Source: Hoeflea sp. 108 (GTDB lineage Bacteria; Pseudomonadota; Alphaproteobacteria; Rhizobiales; Rhizobiaceae). From it: DNA of 64,000 bases. Made by a program: the position numbers and the translations under genes. The notes below the pieces were generated by a model, which worked only from the letters and a program-made list of their open reading frames with translations, searched no databases and was not told where the DNA came from. Below, one piece after another: positions 8,381-16,496 of this stretch (its first letter is position 1; every line of letters starts with the position of its first letter). The stretch spans positions 1,738,839 to 1,802,838 of the forward strand of contig NZ_KB890024.1 in assembly GCF_000372965.1 (NCBI RefSeq). The letters run 5' to 3'.

Positions 8381-9306
8381 CAAACGGCTTTCTCGAAAGG
8401 CGGCAGCGCGCCATAGCTGCGGGGCAGGGTGGAAATCGCACGCGAGGCCACCTGCACGCCGGATGCGAGACAGTCGGCCAAAGGCCTGTTCATGGCGAGG
8501 GCGGCGAGGAAGGCGGCATTGAAGACGTCGCCGGCGCCGATCGTATCGACGACCGTCACCTTTGGTGCGGAGGCCGAGACAAGCAAGCCGTCCGGTCCGA
8601 TGGCAATGGCACCGCCCGGACCGCACTTGACCACGACGATGGCACCGTTGGGCATGCCGGACAGAAGGGCTCGCGCGGCATCGGCTGGGGCGGTTATGCC
8701 GGTCAACGTCGTCGCCTCGACCTCGTTGAGCAGCGCGCAGTCGCAACGGGACAGCCAGGCGCGTGTCACGGCGCAGTTCGCCTCCGTCCACCCGTCGGGC
8801 GGCCAGCCCGTGTCGAGAACCAGCTTGATGCCGCGACCATGGGTCCAGTCGAACAGTTTGTCGTGGTCGCGTGCCAGAAGTGGCGTCAGGAACGAGCCGC
8901 AAAGCAGGGCGTAGCCGCCGGCCAGTTGCTTGCCTTGGAGAACCGTATGGACGTCGACCAGGCTGAAATCGGGCAGATGGCCGCGCGTGGTGAAGAAGGT
9001 GCGCTCGCCATCCGGGTGGGTAATGCCGACCGACAGCGTGGTGCGGTCGCCATGCGCCGGCCACAGCGCAGAACGATCCCCGAATGCCTCGCGCAGCCAG
9101 TGGCCGAACTGATCGGAGCCGACATTGGCGGCAATCTCGAAATCGACGCCAAGCGCTTGCCAGGCAAGCGCGGTGTTGCCGGCCTGGCCGCCGACCCTGA
9201 GTTCGTCATGATCGACGGTGATCTCGGTCCCCGCCTGCGGCCATGGCGCGGTCGGGCCAAGAATGAGGTCTACATTGACGTTGCCGATGACAGCCAGGGG
9301 CCGCAT
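8380..9306 (-). CDS. PfkB-family carbohydrate kinase
   Basis: 308 aa ribokinase-fold sugar kinase. N-terminal MRPLAVIGNVNVDLILG and GGQAGNTALAWQALG are the substrate-binding PfkB motifs. Near the C-terminus TIGAGDVFNAAFLAAL carries the anion-hole and catalytic Asp (GAGD). It phosphorylates a sugar or sugar derivative with ATP. It is directly adjacent to the SIS gene (start 9306, SIS stop 9307) and overlaps the start of the ATPase gene, so it is translationally coupled in the sugar ABC operon. Fructose-like, ribose-like or amino-sugar substrates are all possible. Confidence 0.9.
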   Translation of the reverse strand: MRPLAVIGNVNVDLILGPTAPWPQAGTEITVDHDELRVGGQAGNTALAWQALGVDFEIAANVGSDQFGHWLREAFGDRSALWPAHGDRTTLSVGITHPDGERTFFTTRGHLPDFSLVDVHTVLQGKQLAGGYALLCGSFLTPLLARDHDKLFDWTHGRGIKLVLDTGWPPDGWTEANCAVTRAWLSRCDCALLNEVEATTLTGITAPADAARALLSGMPNGAIVVVKCGPGGAIAIGPDGLLVSASAPKVTVVDTIGAGDVFNAAFLAALAMNRPLADCLASGVQVASRAISTLPRSYGALPPFEKAV

Positions 9307-10332
9307 TCATTCGCTCCGGGTGATCTTGGTAGAGCGCACCGGCGTGCCGGCATTGTCGACCCGCGCGTCGGCGAAGGCGATCATCAGGCGTTGGGCGGTG
9401 GGCAACATTGCAAAGATGGCGGCCATGCCGGTCGCTGCCCCAAAAGTGAGCGTGGTCGCGCCTGCCACTGGAGCTTCGCCGGAGGAATCGAAGATGACGA
9501 CGGGCGCGCCGGTTTCGACAGCCGAGACTGCCATCGCCGTGACCAGATCTGCGGTCGGATCCTTGCCGCGAAACAGCACCACGCCGATCTTCGGCCCCAG
9601 CATTTCCATCGGCCCGTGGCGCAGTTGACCGCCTTCCAGCGAAAAACAGGGGCGACGCGACAGTTCGGTCAGTCCCAGTGCCAGCGCCTCGGCCACGCCC
9701 TGCAGGCGCCGTCCCGAGGTGACGACTGTGTCGACCTCTCCCAACGCGTTGAGTGCAGCGCCTATGTCGACGATTTCGGGCGCCTGGAGCGCCACGAGCG
9801 CACCGCTCGGGTGTTCGCCGAGAGCTGCGAGAATGGCGAGGTGAAGCGCGAGCGTGACGGTCAGGCTGCGCGTCGCTGCAAAGGCGAGCTCGGTGCCGCC
9901 GACACCGACCAGAGAAGGTGCTGCGCGGGCAAGAAAGGAGCCTGCCTCCAGCGTCAGTCCGAAAGTCTCGGCATGGCCGCCGGTCTCGGTGAACCAGCGC
10001 ACGACCTCAGCACTTTCGCCCGATTGCGAGGTCATGAGCACGGTGCGTCCGCCGATCGTTAGTGGCTCGCCGAGTTGCTCGGAGAGCGGAATGGCGATGG
10101 CATCGATGCCGAGCGCCCGATAGAGCGGTTCGACCGCACGGTTGACGGCGTGCGACCCGCCCATGCCGAGCAGCAGCAGCCTGCCTGTTTTGTCGAGTGA
10201 TGCGGCGATCCTTGCAGCCATCGCCGCGGCTTCGGCGAAGGACGCAAGTGCGTCGCCATGCTGGCGCGCCATTTCCCTGTCTATGGCCACGAGGCCTGCC
10301 GGGCGTGGTTTCTGGTTTGCCATGTCGGTCAT
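9307..10332 (-). CDS. Tandem SIS-domain protein (GlmS/AgaS/FrlB-like sugar isomerase or deaminase)
   Basis: 341 aa with two SIS phosphosugar-binding domains, about residues 35-160 and 190-320. The first has LLLGMGGSHAVNR and MTSQSGESAEV, the Ser-rich phosphate loop. The second has LEGGQLRHGPMEML, resembling the isomerase half of glucosamine-6-phosphate synthase. No glutaminase domain is present, so it is a deaminase, deglycase or isomerase rather than a synthase. The pairing with a PfkB kinase and a sugar importer recalls amino-sugar or fructosamine utilisation, but the substrate is inferred only from context. The start overlaps the permease stop by 4 nt (ATGA). Confidence 0.88.
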   Translation of the reverse strand: MTDMANQKPRPAGLVAIDREMARQHGDALASFAEAAAMAARIAASLDKTGRLLLLGMGGSHAVNRAVEPLYRALGIDAIAIPLSEQLGEPLTIGGRTVLMTSQSGESAEVVRWFTETGGHAETFGLTLEAGSFLARAAPSLVGVGGTELAFAATRSLTVTLALHLAILAALGEHPSGALVALQAPEIVDIGAALNALGEVDTVVTSGRRLQGVAEALALGLTELSRRPCFSLEGGQLRHGPMEMLGPKIGVVLFRGKDPTADLVTAMAVSAVETGAPVVIFDSSGEAPVAGATTLTFGAATGMAAIFAMLPTAQRLMIAFADARVDNAGTPVRSTKITRSE

Positions 10333-11174
10333 CCTTTCACGCCACCACTGGTGAGTCCTGATATCAGTGCGCGCTGCATGACGAGGCCGATCAGGACAGG
10401 AGGAAGGGCCGCGAGCACGCCGGCGGTTGCGATCAGCCCGTAGTCGGAGACGCGCCCACCGGCGAGGTCGGCGATCGCCACCGTCAGCGTCTTGGCGCGC
10501 AAATCCGAGGTGAAGAGCAACGCATAGAAGAATTCATCCCAGGCAAGCAGCAGCGCAAACAGCGCCGACGTGGCGACAACGGGTGCTGCCAGCGGCAGGG
10601 TGACGATGCGCAGCGTCTGGAACAGGCTGGCCCCGTCGATCATGGCCGCAGCCTCGATCTCGCGCGGGATGGTGTCGAATCCCGATTTCATCAGCCAGGT
10701 GGTGAAGGGAGCGAGGATGGTCAGGTAGACCAGTGCGAGCCCAAAGACGTTGTTGAGCAGGCCAAGCCAGGACAGCCCCATATAGAGCGGCACGGCAAGC
10801 GCAACTGGTGGCAGCATGTAGGTTGCGATCACCATCGACAGCGACCAGCCCACCGCCGGCGTGCGCGACACGGCCCAGCCGGCGGGGATGGAGAGCGCAA
10901 GTGCTGCGACCGTCGCAATGCCGGCGACGCGGAGGCTGTTGTAGAGCGATGCCACGAAGGCGGCGCCCGCACTGTTCTCTAGCGTCGACAGCAGCATCCG
11001 GTAGCGCGAGAAGTCGATCTCCTGCGGCCACCAGCGCAACGGCCTGGCCGAGAGGTCGGCGGCAGGCGAGATGCTCATGACGAACAGCCACAGAACCGGT
11101 GCAACGACGATGAGGCCGAGCACAAGCGCTGCAGCGTGGATGAAGAAGGTGAACAGCAGGCTCTTGCGTTCCAT
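10329..11174 (-). CDS. Carbohydrate ABC transporter permease (MalG/UgpE type)
   Basis: 281 aa from the ATG at 11174 (MERKSLLFTFFIHAAALVLG). It has six predicted membrane segments and the CUT1 permease loop IEAAAMIDGASLFQTLRIVT. It forms the second membrane subunit of the sugar importer. The start overlaps the stop of the MalF-type gene by one base. A longer upstream in-frame reading to 11843 runs inside the preceding permease in another frame and is not a real extension. Confidence 0.93.
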   Translation of the reverse strand: MERKSLLFTFFIHAAALVLGLIVVAPVLWLFVMSISPAADLSARPLRWWPQEIDFSRYRMLLSTLENSAGAAFVASLYNSLRVAGIATVAALALSIPAGWAVSRTPAVGWSLSMVIATYMLPPVALAVPLYMGLSWLGLLNNVFGLALVYLTILAPFTTWLMKSGFDTIPREIEAAAMIDGASLFQTLRIVTLPLAAPVVATSALFALLLAWDEFFYALLFTSDLRAKTLTVAIADLAGGRVSDYGLIATAGVLAALPPVLIGLVMQRALISGLTSGGVKG

Positions 11175-12058
11175 CAGGCGGCGCTCCCCGCTGTTTTCCT
11201 GACCAGTGCAGCGTAGGCGAGCGCAAGGACCGTGACGAGCAAGGTGACGATGAGCGCCAGCGATGCGCCGGAGCCTGCCCGCTGGAAGGAAAATGCCTCC
11301 TGGTAGACGAGGATCGACATGGTGCGCGTCGAGTTCGCTGGGCCGCCGCGCGTCATCACCCAAATGAGGTCGAACACCTTGAAGGCCTCGATGGTACGCA
11401 GCACCAGCGCCACCATCAGCGGCCCCGCAAGATAAGGCAGGATCACGAAGCGGAAACGCGAAAACGGACCGGCGCCGTCGACCAGCGAGGCGGCGGTGAT
11501 GTCGCGCGGCACGGCCTGAAGTGCGGCGAGCGCGATCAAAGCCACCAGCGGGAAGTTTTTCCAGCAGTCGGCGACGATCAGCGCGGCAAGCGCGGTGTTG
11601 GGTTCGCCCAGCCAGGAGCGGTATGCGTCGAGCAGGCCGATCTGGGTGAGTGCCGCGTTCAGCGCGCCATATTCGGGATTGTAGATGAGCCGCCACAGCG
11701 TCGCGTTGACCACCGTCGGCAGTGCCCAGGGCAGGATCATCAGTGCGCGCAGCACGGTGCGGCCGTAGAATTGCTGGTTGAGCAACAATGCGGCGAGCAC
11801 GCCGAGCGCCATCTCGGCGGCCACCGAAATCACCGCAAACCATGTCGTGGTGACCAGCGTCCGCCGGAAGTTCGGGCTCGAAAGCATCTTGGCGTAGTTG
11901 TCGAGCCCGACGAAACTGCCGCCCGTGCCGACGAGCTTGGCGTCAGTGAAGGAGAGCCTGACTGTGTCGACCAGTGGCCAGCCGATGACCGATATCATGA
12001 CCACGAGCAGCGGCAGCATCAGCAGCCATGCGCGAGTCGTCATCCAGGAGCCTGTCAT
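11174..12058 (-). CDS. Carbohydrate ABC transporter permease (MalF/UgpA type)
   Basis: 294 aa membrane protein beginning MTGSWMTTRAWLLMLPLLVV. It has the CUT1 permease loop ITAASLVDGAGPFSRFRFVI and six hydrophobic segments. It pairs with the MalG-type subunit encoded next. Its gene follows the binding-protein gene after a 68-nt gap that contains a 9-bp hairpin. Confidence 0.93.
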   Translation of the reverse strand: MTGSWMTTRAWLLMLPLLVVMISVIGWPLVDTVRLSFTDAKLVGTGGSFVGLDNYAKMLSSPNFRRTLVTTTWFAVISVAAEMALGVLAALLLNQQFYGRTVLRALMILPWALPTVVNATLWRLIYNPEYGALNAALTQIGLLDAYRSWLGEPNTALAALIVADCWKNFPLVALIALAALQAVPRDITAASLVDGAGPFSRFRFVILPYLAGPLMVALVLRTIEAFKVFDLIWVMTRGGPANSTRTMSILVYQEAFSFQRAGSGASLALIVTLLVTVLALAYAALVRKTAGSAA

Positions 12059-12087
12059 GCGGCGACTCTTCTTAGCATCCGGAAGGG

Positions 12088-12109
12088 CCGGGCGGCCGAA
12101 GCCGCCCGG
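12088..12109 (-). promoter_or_regulatory. Intercistronic hairpin between binding-protein and permease genes
   Basis: CCGGGCGGC (12088-12096) pairs perfectly with GCCGCCCGG (12101-12109) around a tetraloop that reads UUCG on the minus-strand transcript. No U-tract follows. Such hairpins after binding-protein genes commonly protect the upstream mRNA or partly attenuate transcription, so binding protein exceeds permease. That role is inferred here. Confidence 0.6.
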
Positions 12110-12126
12110 AGTGTTGGGACCAGATC

Positions 12127-13365
12127 TTACAGGCCGCTGTTTTCAGCAGCGCCCTTGAGCGCGTCTTCAGGCTTTGCCTGGCCGAGCAGCGATTCCTGGA
12201 TGGCCTGCTGGAGCGCCGTCGACAGCTCCTGATACTTCGGCGTCGTCGGGCGCGGATACATCGCGGCAAGTCCGAGCTTGGCCGCGGCGATCAGCTCTTC
12301 CTGGCCCTTGGTGACCGCAGGATCTTCATAGGACGGCGCCCAGATCGGCAGGCTCAGCTTGGCATACTGGTTCTGCGTCGCCTGCGACGTCATGAAGGCG
12401 ATGTACTTCCAGGCTTCGTCGGGGTGCTTGCTGGCTGAGGTGATGCCGAGGCCCATCGAGCCGTTGACGGCCGAGACTTCGCTCTTGCCGGTGACGCCGG
12501 GGGCAGGAACCACGCCGACCTTGCCTGCGACCTTGCTGTCCTTGGGGTCGTTGGCCATGTTGTACATGTAGGTCCAGTTCAGCGCGAAGGCGGCTTCGCC
12601 GTTCTGGAACACCTTGCGTACGTCCTCTTCAAGGAACTCCTTGGAGTTCGGATTGGTCAGCCCTGACGTGTAGCTCGTCACCATGTAGTTCAGGGCGTCG
12701 AGCCCGCCACCGCTCTGGAAGGCCGGCTTGCCGTCCTTAAGGAACTCGCCGCCATAGGCGCTGACGAGCGTGGTGTAGTCGCAGATCGCGGCTTCCGCCT
12801 GCGACCAGCTCCACGAGATCGGCGTGGCCAAAAGACCCTTGTCCTTGATGATCTTGGCCTGCTCGGCCAGCTCGTCCCAGGTCTTGGGCGGTGTCTTGAT
12901 GCCGGCCTTCTCGAGAATTTCCTTGTTGTAGAACAGGTACTTGGTGTCGAGGATCCAGGGCATGCCATAGGACTTGCCGTCATAATTGACGGTGGTCCAG
13001 GCACCTGGCAGCACGCCCTTCTTCATCTCGTCGGTGATGCGCGAAGACACATCGATCAGCACCTTGTTCGAAGCATATTCGGCCGGCCAGATGACGTCGA
13101 ACAACACCACGTCGTAGCCACCGCCCGAGCCCTGAGCGAGAACGGTCTTGTCGTGCAGGCCCTCATAAGGGACGAATTCGAGATTGACCTTGATGTCGGG
13201 ATTGGCCTTGGTGAAGGCCTCGGTCATGGCGCGCACATCGGCCTCGCTGTAGGCGGCCTGCGCCATGAACAGCGCGTTGATAGAGGTTTCGGCGAAGGCC
13301 TTGGGTGCGAAGGCGGCGCCGATGAGGGCCGCACCGAGCAACGCTTTGCTAAACGATTTCAACAT
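12127..13365 (-). CDS. Sugar ABC transporter extracellular solute-binding protein
   Basis: 412 aa from the ATG at 13365, preceded by GGAGGAAGGA. The N-terminus MLKSFSKALLGAALIGAAFA...AFA-ET is a Sec signal peptide. An upstream in-frame ATG at 13413 would bury it, so the later start is chosen. The mature part matches family 1 solute-binding proteins (MalE/UgpB-like), with NPDIKVNLEFVPYEGLHDK near the N-terminus and WKYIAFMTSQATQNQYAK in the last third. It delivers sugar to the two permeases encoded downstream. First gene of the operon, facing the ROK regulator and its palindrome. Confidence 0.93.
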   Translation of the reverse strand: MLKSFSKALLGAALIGAAFAPKAFAETSINALFMAQAAYSEADVRAMTEAFTKANPDIKVNLEFVPYEGLHDKTVLAQGSGGGYDVVLFDVIWPAEYASNKVLIDVSSRITDEMKKGVLPGAWTTVNYDGKSYGMPWILDTKYLFYNKEILEKAGIKTPPKTWDELAEQAKIIKDKGLLATPISWSWSQAEAAICDYTTLVSAYGGEFLKDGKPAFQSGGGLDALNYMVTSYTSGLTNPNSKEFLEEDVRKVFQNGEAAFALNWTYMYNMANDPKDSKVAGKVGVVPAPGVTGKSEVSAVNGSMGLGITSASKHPDEAWKYIAFMTSQATQNQYAKLSLPIWAPSYEDPAVTKGQEELIAAAKLGLAAMYPRPTTPKYQELSTALQQAIQESLLGQAKPEDALKGAAENSGL

Positions 13366-13530
13366 TCCTTCCTCCATTTTCTGACATTGAAAGAGCGCGA
13401 TGCCGAGGGGCACCGTTTATTGATTTCCGAAGGCAGCTCGGCGAGGCCGGCGTCCCTTTCCAGGCATTTCAAGCTCGACAAATCCCGCGGCTCCAGCCGC
13501 TTTTCGTTCCCGGGAGCTCTTGTGGCTCCT

Positions 13531-13557
13531 TAATAAGTCAACTGACTTGACTTATTA
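13531..13557. promoter_or_regulatory. Palindromic operator in the ROK regulator / sugar operon divergent region
   Basis: A perfect 11-bp inverted repeat, TAATAAGTCAA (13531-13541) and TTGACTTATTA (13547-13557), separated by CTGAC. It is strongly AT-rich in a GC-rich genome. It lies 41 nt before the GTG start of the ROK regulator and about 165 nt before the binding-protein gene, the usual place for an autoregulatory site that also controls the divergent sugar operon. Confidence 0.75.
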
Positions 13558-13597
13558 CTTCTTCAATTATCTATTGGTGTCAAGAGGGGAATCTGAG

Positions 13598-14803
13598 GTG
13601 AACGATATCAGCCCGATCCGCGCCACCAGCGGTACCAACCAGGAAGGCACGAGCGCCCACAACCGCCGCGTCATGATTGACGCGCTGCGCCTGAACGGAG
13701 CGCTGTCACGCGCCGACCTGGCGCGGGCGACGCAACTGACCAAGCAGGCGGTGTCGAACATCATCGAGGAGCTGGAGCGCGACGGTTTCGTCGTCTCGCT
13801 CGAAGCCGTGAGAAAGGGCAGGGGCCAGCCGTCCACGCCCTACAGGTTGGTGCCCGAAGGCGCTTTCGCCATCGGCCTGCAGATCGACCGTCACCTGACG
13901 CGCGCTGTGGCCGTCGACCTGCTGGGCAGCGTGCTTGCCCGTGCCGAAGCCAACCTGCCGCCCGACGATCCCACCGCTGGCGTCGAAATCATCTTCGGGC
14001 TGATCGCGGGCGTGAGGGGCCAGCTTGCGCGCTTATTCGCCCAATCGGAAAAACGGCTTGTCGGACTTGGCGTCGCCATGCCGGGTCCCTTCGGTCTGGC
14101 GCAGTTCGACGACAACAAATGGATGATGCCGGCCTGGCAGCAGTTTCCGCTGATCGAGAGGCTGACTGCCGGAACGGGCCTCGAGGTCGGCCTGCAGAAC
14201 GACGCAGCGGCCTGCGCCACCGCGGAGCGCATGGTCGGGGCCGCCCACGGTCTTGATAACGCCGTCTGCCTCTATGTCGGCTATGGCATCGGCGCCGGCC
14301 TGATCCTCAATGGCGAACTCTACCGGGGCGGCAACGGCAATGCCGGCGAGATCGGCATGGCGCTGCTGGCGCCAAGTGGCACGGTGCTTGAACACCGCGC
14401 CTCGCTTGCCTCGCTCTACCAGCATCTCGGGCTCGACCCCTCGGATGCCGGCTTGTTCGAACGCGTCGATGCGCTGGCGCAGACCAAGGCACCGATCCTG
14501 CTCGACTGGGTCGCGGCTGCGGCAAAGGACCTGCGCTGGAGTGTGCACCTGATCGAGTCGATCTTCGACCCGCAGACCGTGATCCTGACCAGCGGCGCGC
14601 CCGAAGCGCTTGCCCGATTGATCGTCGATGCCATGCATCCGCTGCTGTCCTCGATCGCCGAACGGCGCGACCGGACGTTGCCGCGGCTGCAACTGGGCAT
14701 CACCGATCCCTGGTCGATCGCGCTCGGCGCCGCCGCCGAACCGATCAGCCGCGCCTTCGACCCAAGCTTCTCGGCCATCCTCAAGACCCGTTCGGGCGGC
14801 TAG
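13598..14803 (+). CDS. ROK-family transcriptional regulator
   Basis: 401 aa from the GTG at 13598, preceded by GAGGGGA at 7-nt spacing. An upstream in-frame start at 13520 would lie across the palindrome and is rejected. Residues about 20-80 form a winged HTH (SRADLARATQLTKQAVSNII). The rest is a ROK sugar-kinase fold with GLGVAMPGPFG and YGIGAGLILNGELYRGGNGNAGEIG. The ROK zinc motif CxCGxxGCxE, expected after the GEIGM segment, is absent (LEHRASLASLYQHL instead). It probably represses the divergent sugar ABC operon until an inducing sugar binds. Confidence 0.92.
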   Translation: MNDISPIRATSGTNQEGTSAHNRRVMIDALRLNGALSRADLARATQLTKQAVSNIIEELERDGFVVSLEAVRKGRGQPSTPYRLVPEGAFAIGLQIDRHLTRAVAVDLLGSVLARAEANLPPDDPTAGVEIIFGLIAGVRGQLARLFAQSEKRLVGLGVAMPGPFGLAQFDDNKWMMPAWQQFPLIERLTAGTGLEVGLQNDAAACATAERMVGAAHGLDNAVCLYVGYGIGAGLILNGELYRGGNGNAGEIGMALLAPSGTVLEHRASLASLYQHLGLDPSDAGLFERVDALAQTKAPILLDWVAAAAKDLRWSVHLIESIFDPQTVILTSGAPEALARLIVDAMHPLLSSIAERRDRTLPRLQLGITDPWSIALGAAAEPISRAFDPSFSAILKTRSGG

Positions 14804-14850
14804 CCAATTTGGCGCACCAGTTCCTCATGTGAAAATAATTTGACAGGAAG

Positions 14851-14884
14851 GCAAATCTGCGTTTGCATCAGCAATGCCTGATGG
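14851..14884. repeat. Small inverted repeats downstream of the ROK gene
   Basis: Two short dyads occur side by side: GCAAA (14851-14855) with TTTGC (14862-14866), and CATCAG with CTGATG (about 14866-14883, 6-nt spacer). No T-tract follows, so this is not a clear terminator. It may be an operator for the deaminase-permease genes that start at 15074. Confidence 0.35.
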
Positions 14885-15073
14885 TGCGAACGCTCAGGCG
14901 GGGAGGGCGGCCGCAGCAAGGCCGATCTCCTGCAAAGCATGATCAGAGCAGCCCGCTCAACCTACCAGTCGATGACGATCCGGAACTCGCAATTCCAGGG
15001 ACAGGGCTCATAGCGCGACGAAGCTGAACTCCAGCTTCGTCGGAGTGAATGAGAACCGACCTGGAGAAGCTGC

Positions 15074-16426
15074 ATGTCCGTAGACCTGCTCGTCCGTGAC
15101 GCATATGTGTATGTCGATCGCGGCTGGGAAATTGCCGACGGCTGGATTGCCGTCAAAGACAAGAGAATTCATTCCGTGGGCAAGGCTGGCGAAGAGCCGG
15201 TCGCCGCAAGGACCATCTCGGCGCTTGGCCGGCTGGTCACGCCCGGGCTGATCAATGCCCACCACCACATGTACCAGAACCTGACGCGGTCTTACGCGCC
15301 GGTGACGAACGGTTCGCTGTTCGAATGGCTAACTGGCCTCTACCCCATGTGGGCCGGACTAACAGGGGAATCGGTCTACGCGTCCACCTATGTCGCGATG
15401 ACCGAACTGCTGATGGGCGGCTGCACCACCTCGATGGACCACATGTACGTCCATCCCAAGTCCAATCTCATCGACGCCCAGATCCGAGCCAGCACCGACA
15501 TCGGCTTCCGTTTCTACGCGACGCGTGGATCGATGACGCGCTCGGTCGAGAATGGCGGTCTGCCGCCTGCCTCGGTGGTGCAGCGCGAGGACGACATCCT
15601 CGAAGACAGCGTCCGGCTGGTGGAGAGGTATCACGATGCCAGGCCGGGTGCGATGACGCGCGTGGCGCTCGCGCCTTGCTCTTTGTTTTCCGTCACCGAG
15701 CGGATCATGTCGGAATCGGCGCGGCTGGCAGACAAATACGATCTCAGGCTGCACACCCACCTCGCCGAGGACCCCGAGGAAGACAAATACTGCGCCGAGG
15801 TCTATGGCTGCACACCGACCGAATATTTCGAGCGCGTCGGCTGGGCCAGCAAGCGCTCCTGGGTCGCGCATTTCATTTATCCAAGCGATGCCGAGATCGG
15901 CCGCCTTGCACATGCCGGCGTCTGTGCCACGCAGTGCCCGTGTTCGAACATGCTGATCGGCGGTGGCTCGGCCGACGCCATGGGGCTCCGCGCCCGAGGC
16001 ATGCGCGTCGGTCTAGGCTGCGACGGCTCCGCTTCGACCGACCATGCCTCCATGTGGCTGGAGGCGCGTACGGCGTTGCTGTTGGGTCGCTATCGCAATG
16101 GCCCGCATTCGATGTCGGCGCGAGATGCGCTCGACATCGCCACGCGCGGTGGCGCCGCCTGCCTCGGCTGGGAGGATGAGATCGGCCATCTCAGGCCGGG
16201 TGCCTGCGCCGACTTTGTCGTCTGGAGTATGTCGGACGTGGCTCTTGCCGGCGCCCACAGCGACCCGGTCGAGGCCTGGCTGCGCTGCGGTCCTGCAACC
16301 GCCGGCACGACCGTCGTTGCCGGCAAGGTGCTGGTTGAGAATTGCCGTCCGGTGATGCCCGAACTCGGCGACGTGCTGCGCGAGCATGCTCGCCATGCGC
16401 GCCGCATGCAGTGTCTCGAGGCCTGA
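15074..16426 (+). CDS. Amidohydrolase-superfamily deaminase, 8-oxoguanine deaminase-like
   Basis: 450 aa. Metal-ligand motifs of the subtype III amidohydrolases are visible: NAHHHMYQNL, HTHLAEDPEE, VAHFIYPS and GLGCDGSASTDH. LFEWLTGLYPMWAGLT, FYATRGSMTRS and GALAPCS-type segments (ALAPCSLFSVTE) resemble 8-oxoguanine deaminases, which convert 8-oxoguanine to urate. Isoxanthopterin or other purine/pterin deaminases are alternatives. The start has a GGAGAAG site. It is followed 70 nt downstream by a xanthine/uracil-type permease, consistent with uptake plus deamination of a purine. Confidence 0.82.
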   Translation: MSVDLLVRDAYVYVDRGWEIADGWIAVKDKRIHSVGKAGEEPVAARTISALGRLVTPGLINAHHHMYQNLTRSYAPVTNGSLFEWLTGLYPMWAGLTGESVYASTYVAMTELLMGGCTTSMDHMYVHPKSNLIDAQIRASTDIGFRFYATRGSMTRSVENGGLPPASVVQREDDILEDSVRLVERYHDARPGAMTRVALAPCSLFSVTERIMSESARLADKYDLRLHTHLAEDPEEDKYCAEVYGCTPTEYFERVGWASKRSWVAHFIYPSDAEIGRLAHAGVCATQCPCSNMLIGGGSADAMGLRARGMRVGLGCDGSASTDHASMWLEARTALLLGRYRNGPHSMSARDALDIATRGGAACLGWEDEIGHLRPGACADFVVWSMSDVALAGAHSDPVEAWLRCGPATAGTTVVAGKVLVENCRPVMPELGDVLREHARHARRMQCLEA

Positions 16427-16496
16427 CGGCGCATCGGCTCAATTTCACCTGATGCCGCGGAAGCGGCTCGTACTTCTGGGAGGAGGTAGTATATCA

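Noticed and set aside
7100..9064. A 654-codon minus-strand open frame spanning the kinase and ATPase genes
   Set aside because: Its N-terminal third is the kinase gene read in another frame and its C-terminal end is the wrong-frame continuation after the one-base shift. The real ATPase starts at 8380.
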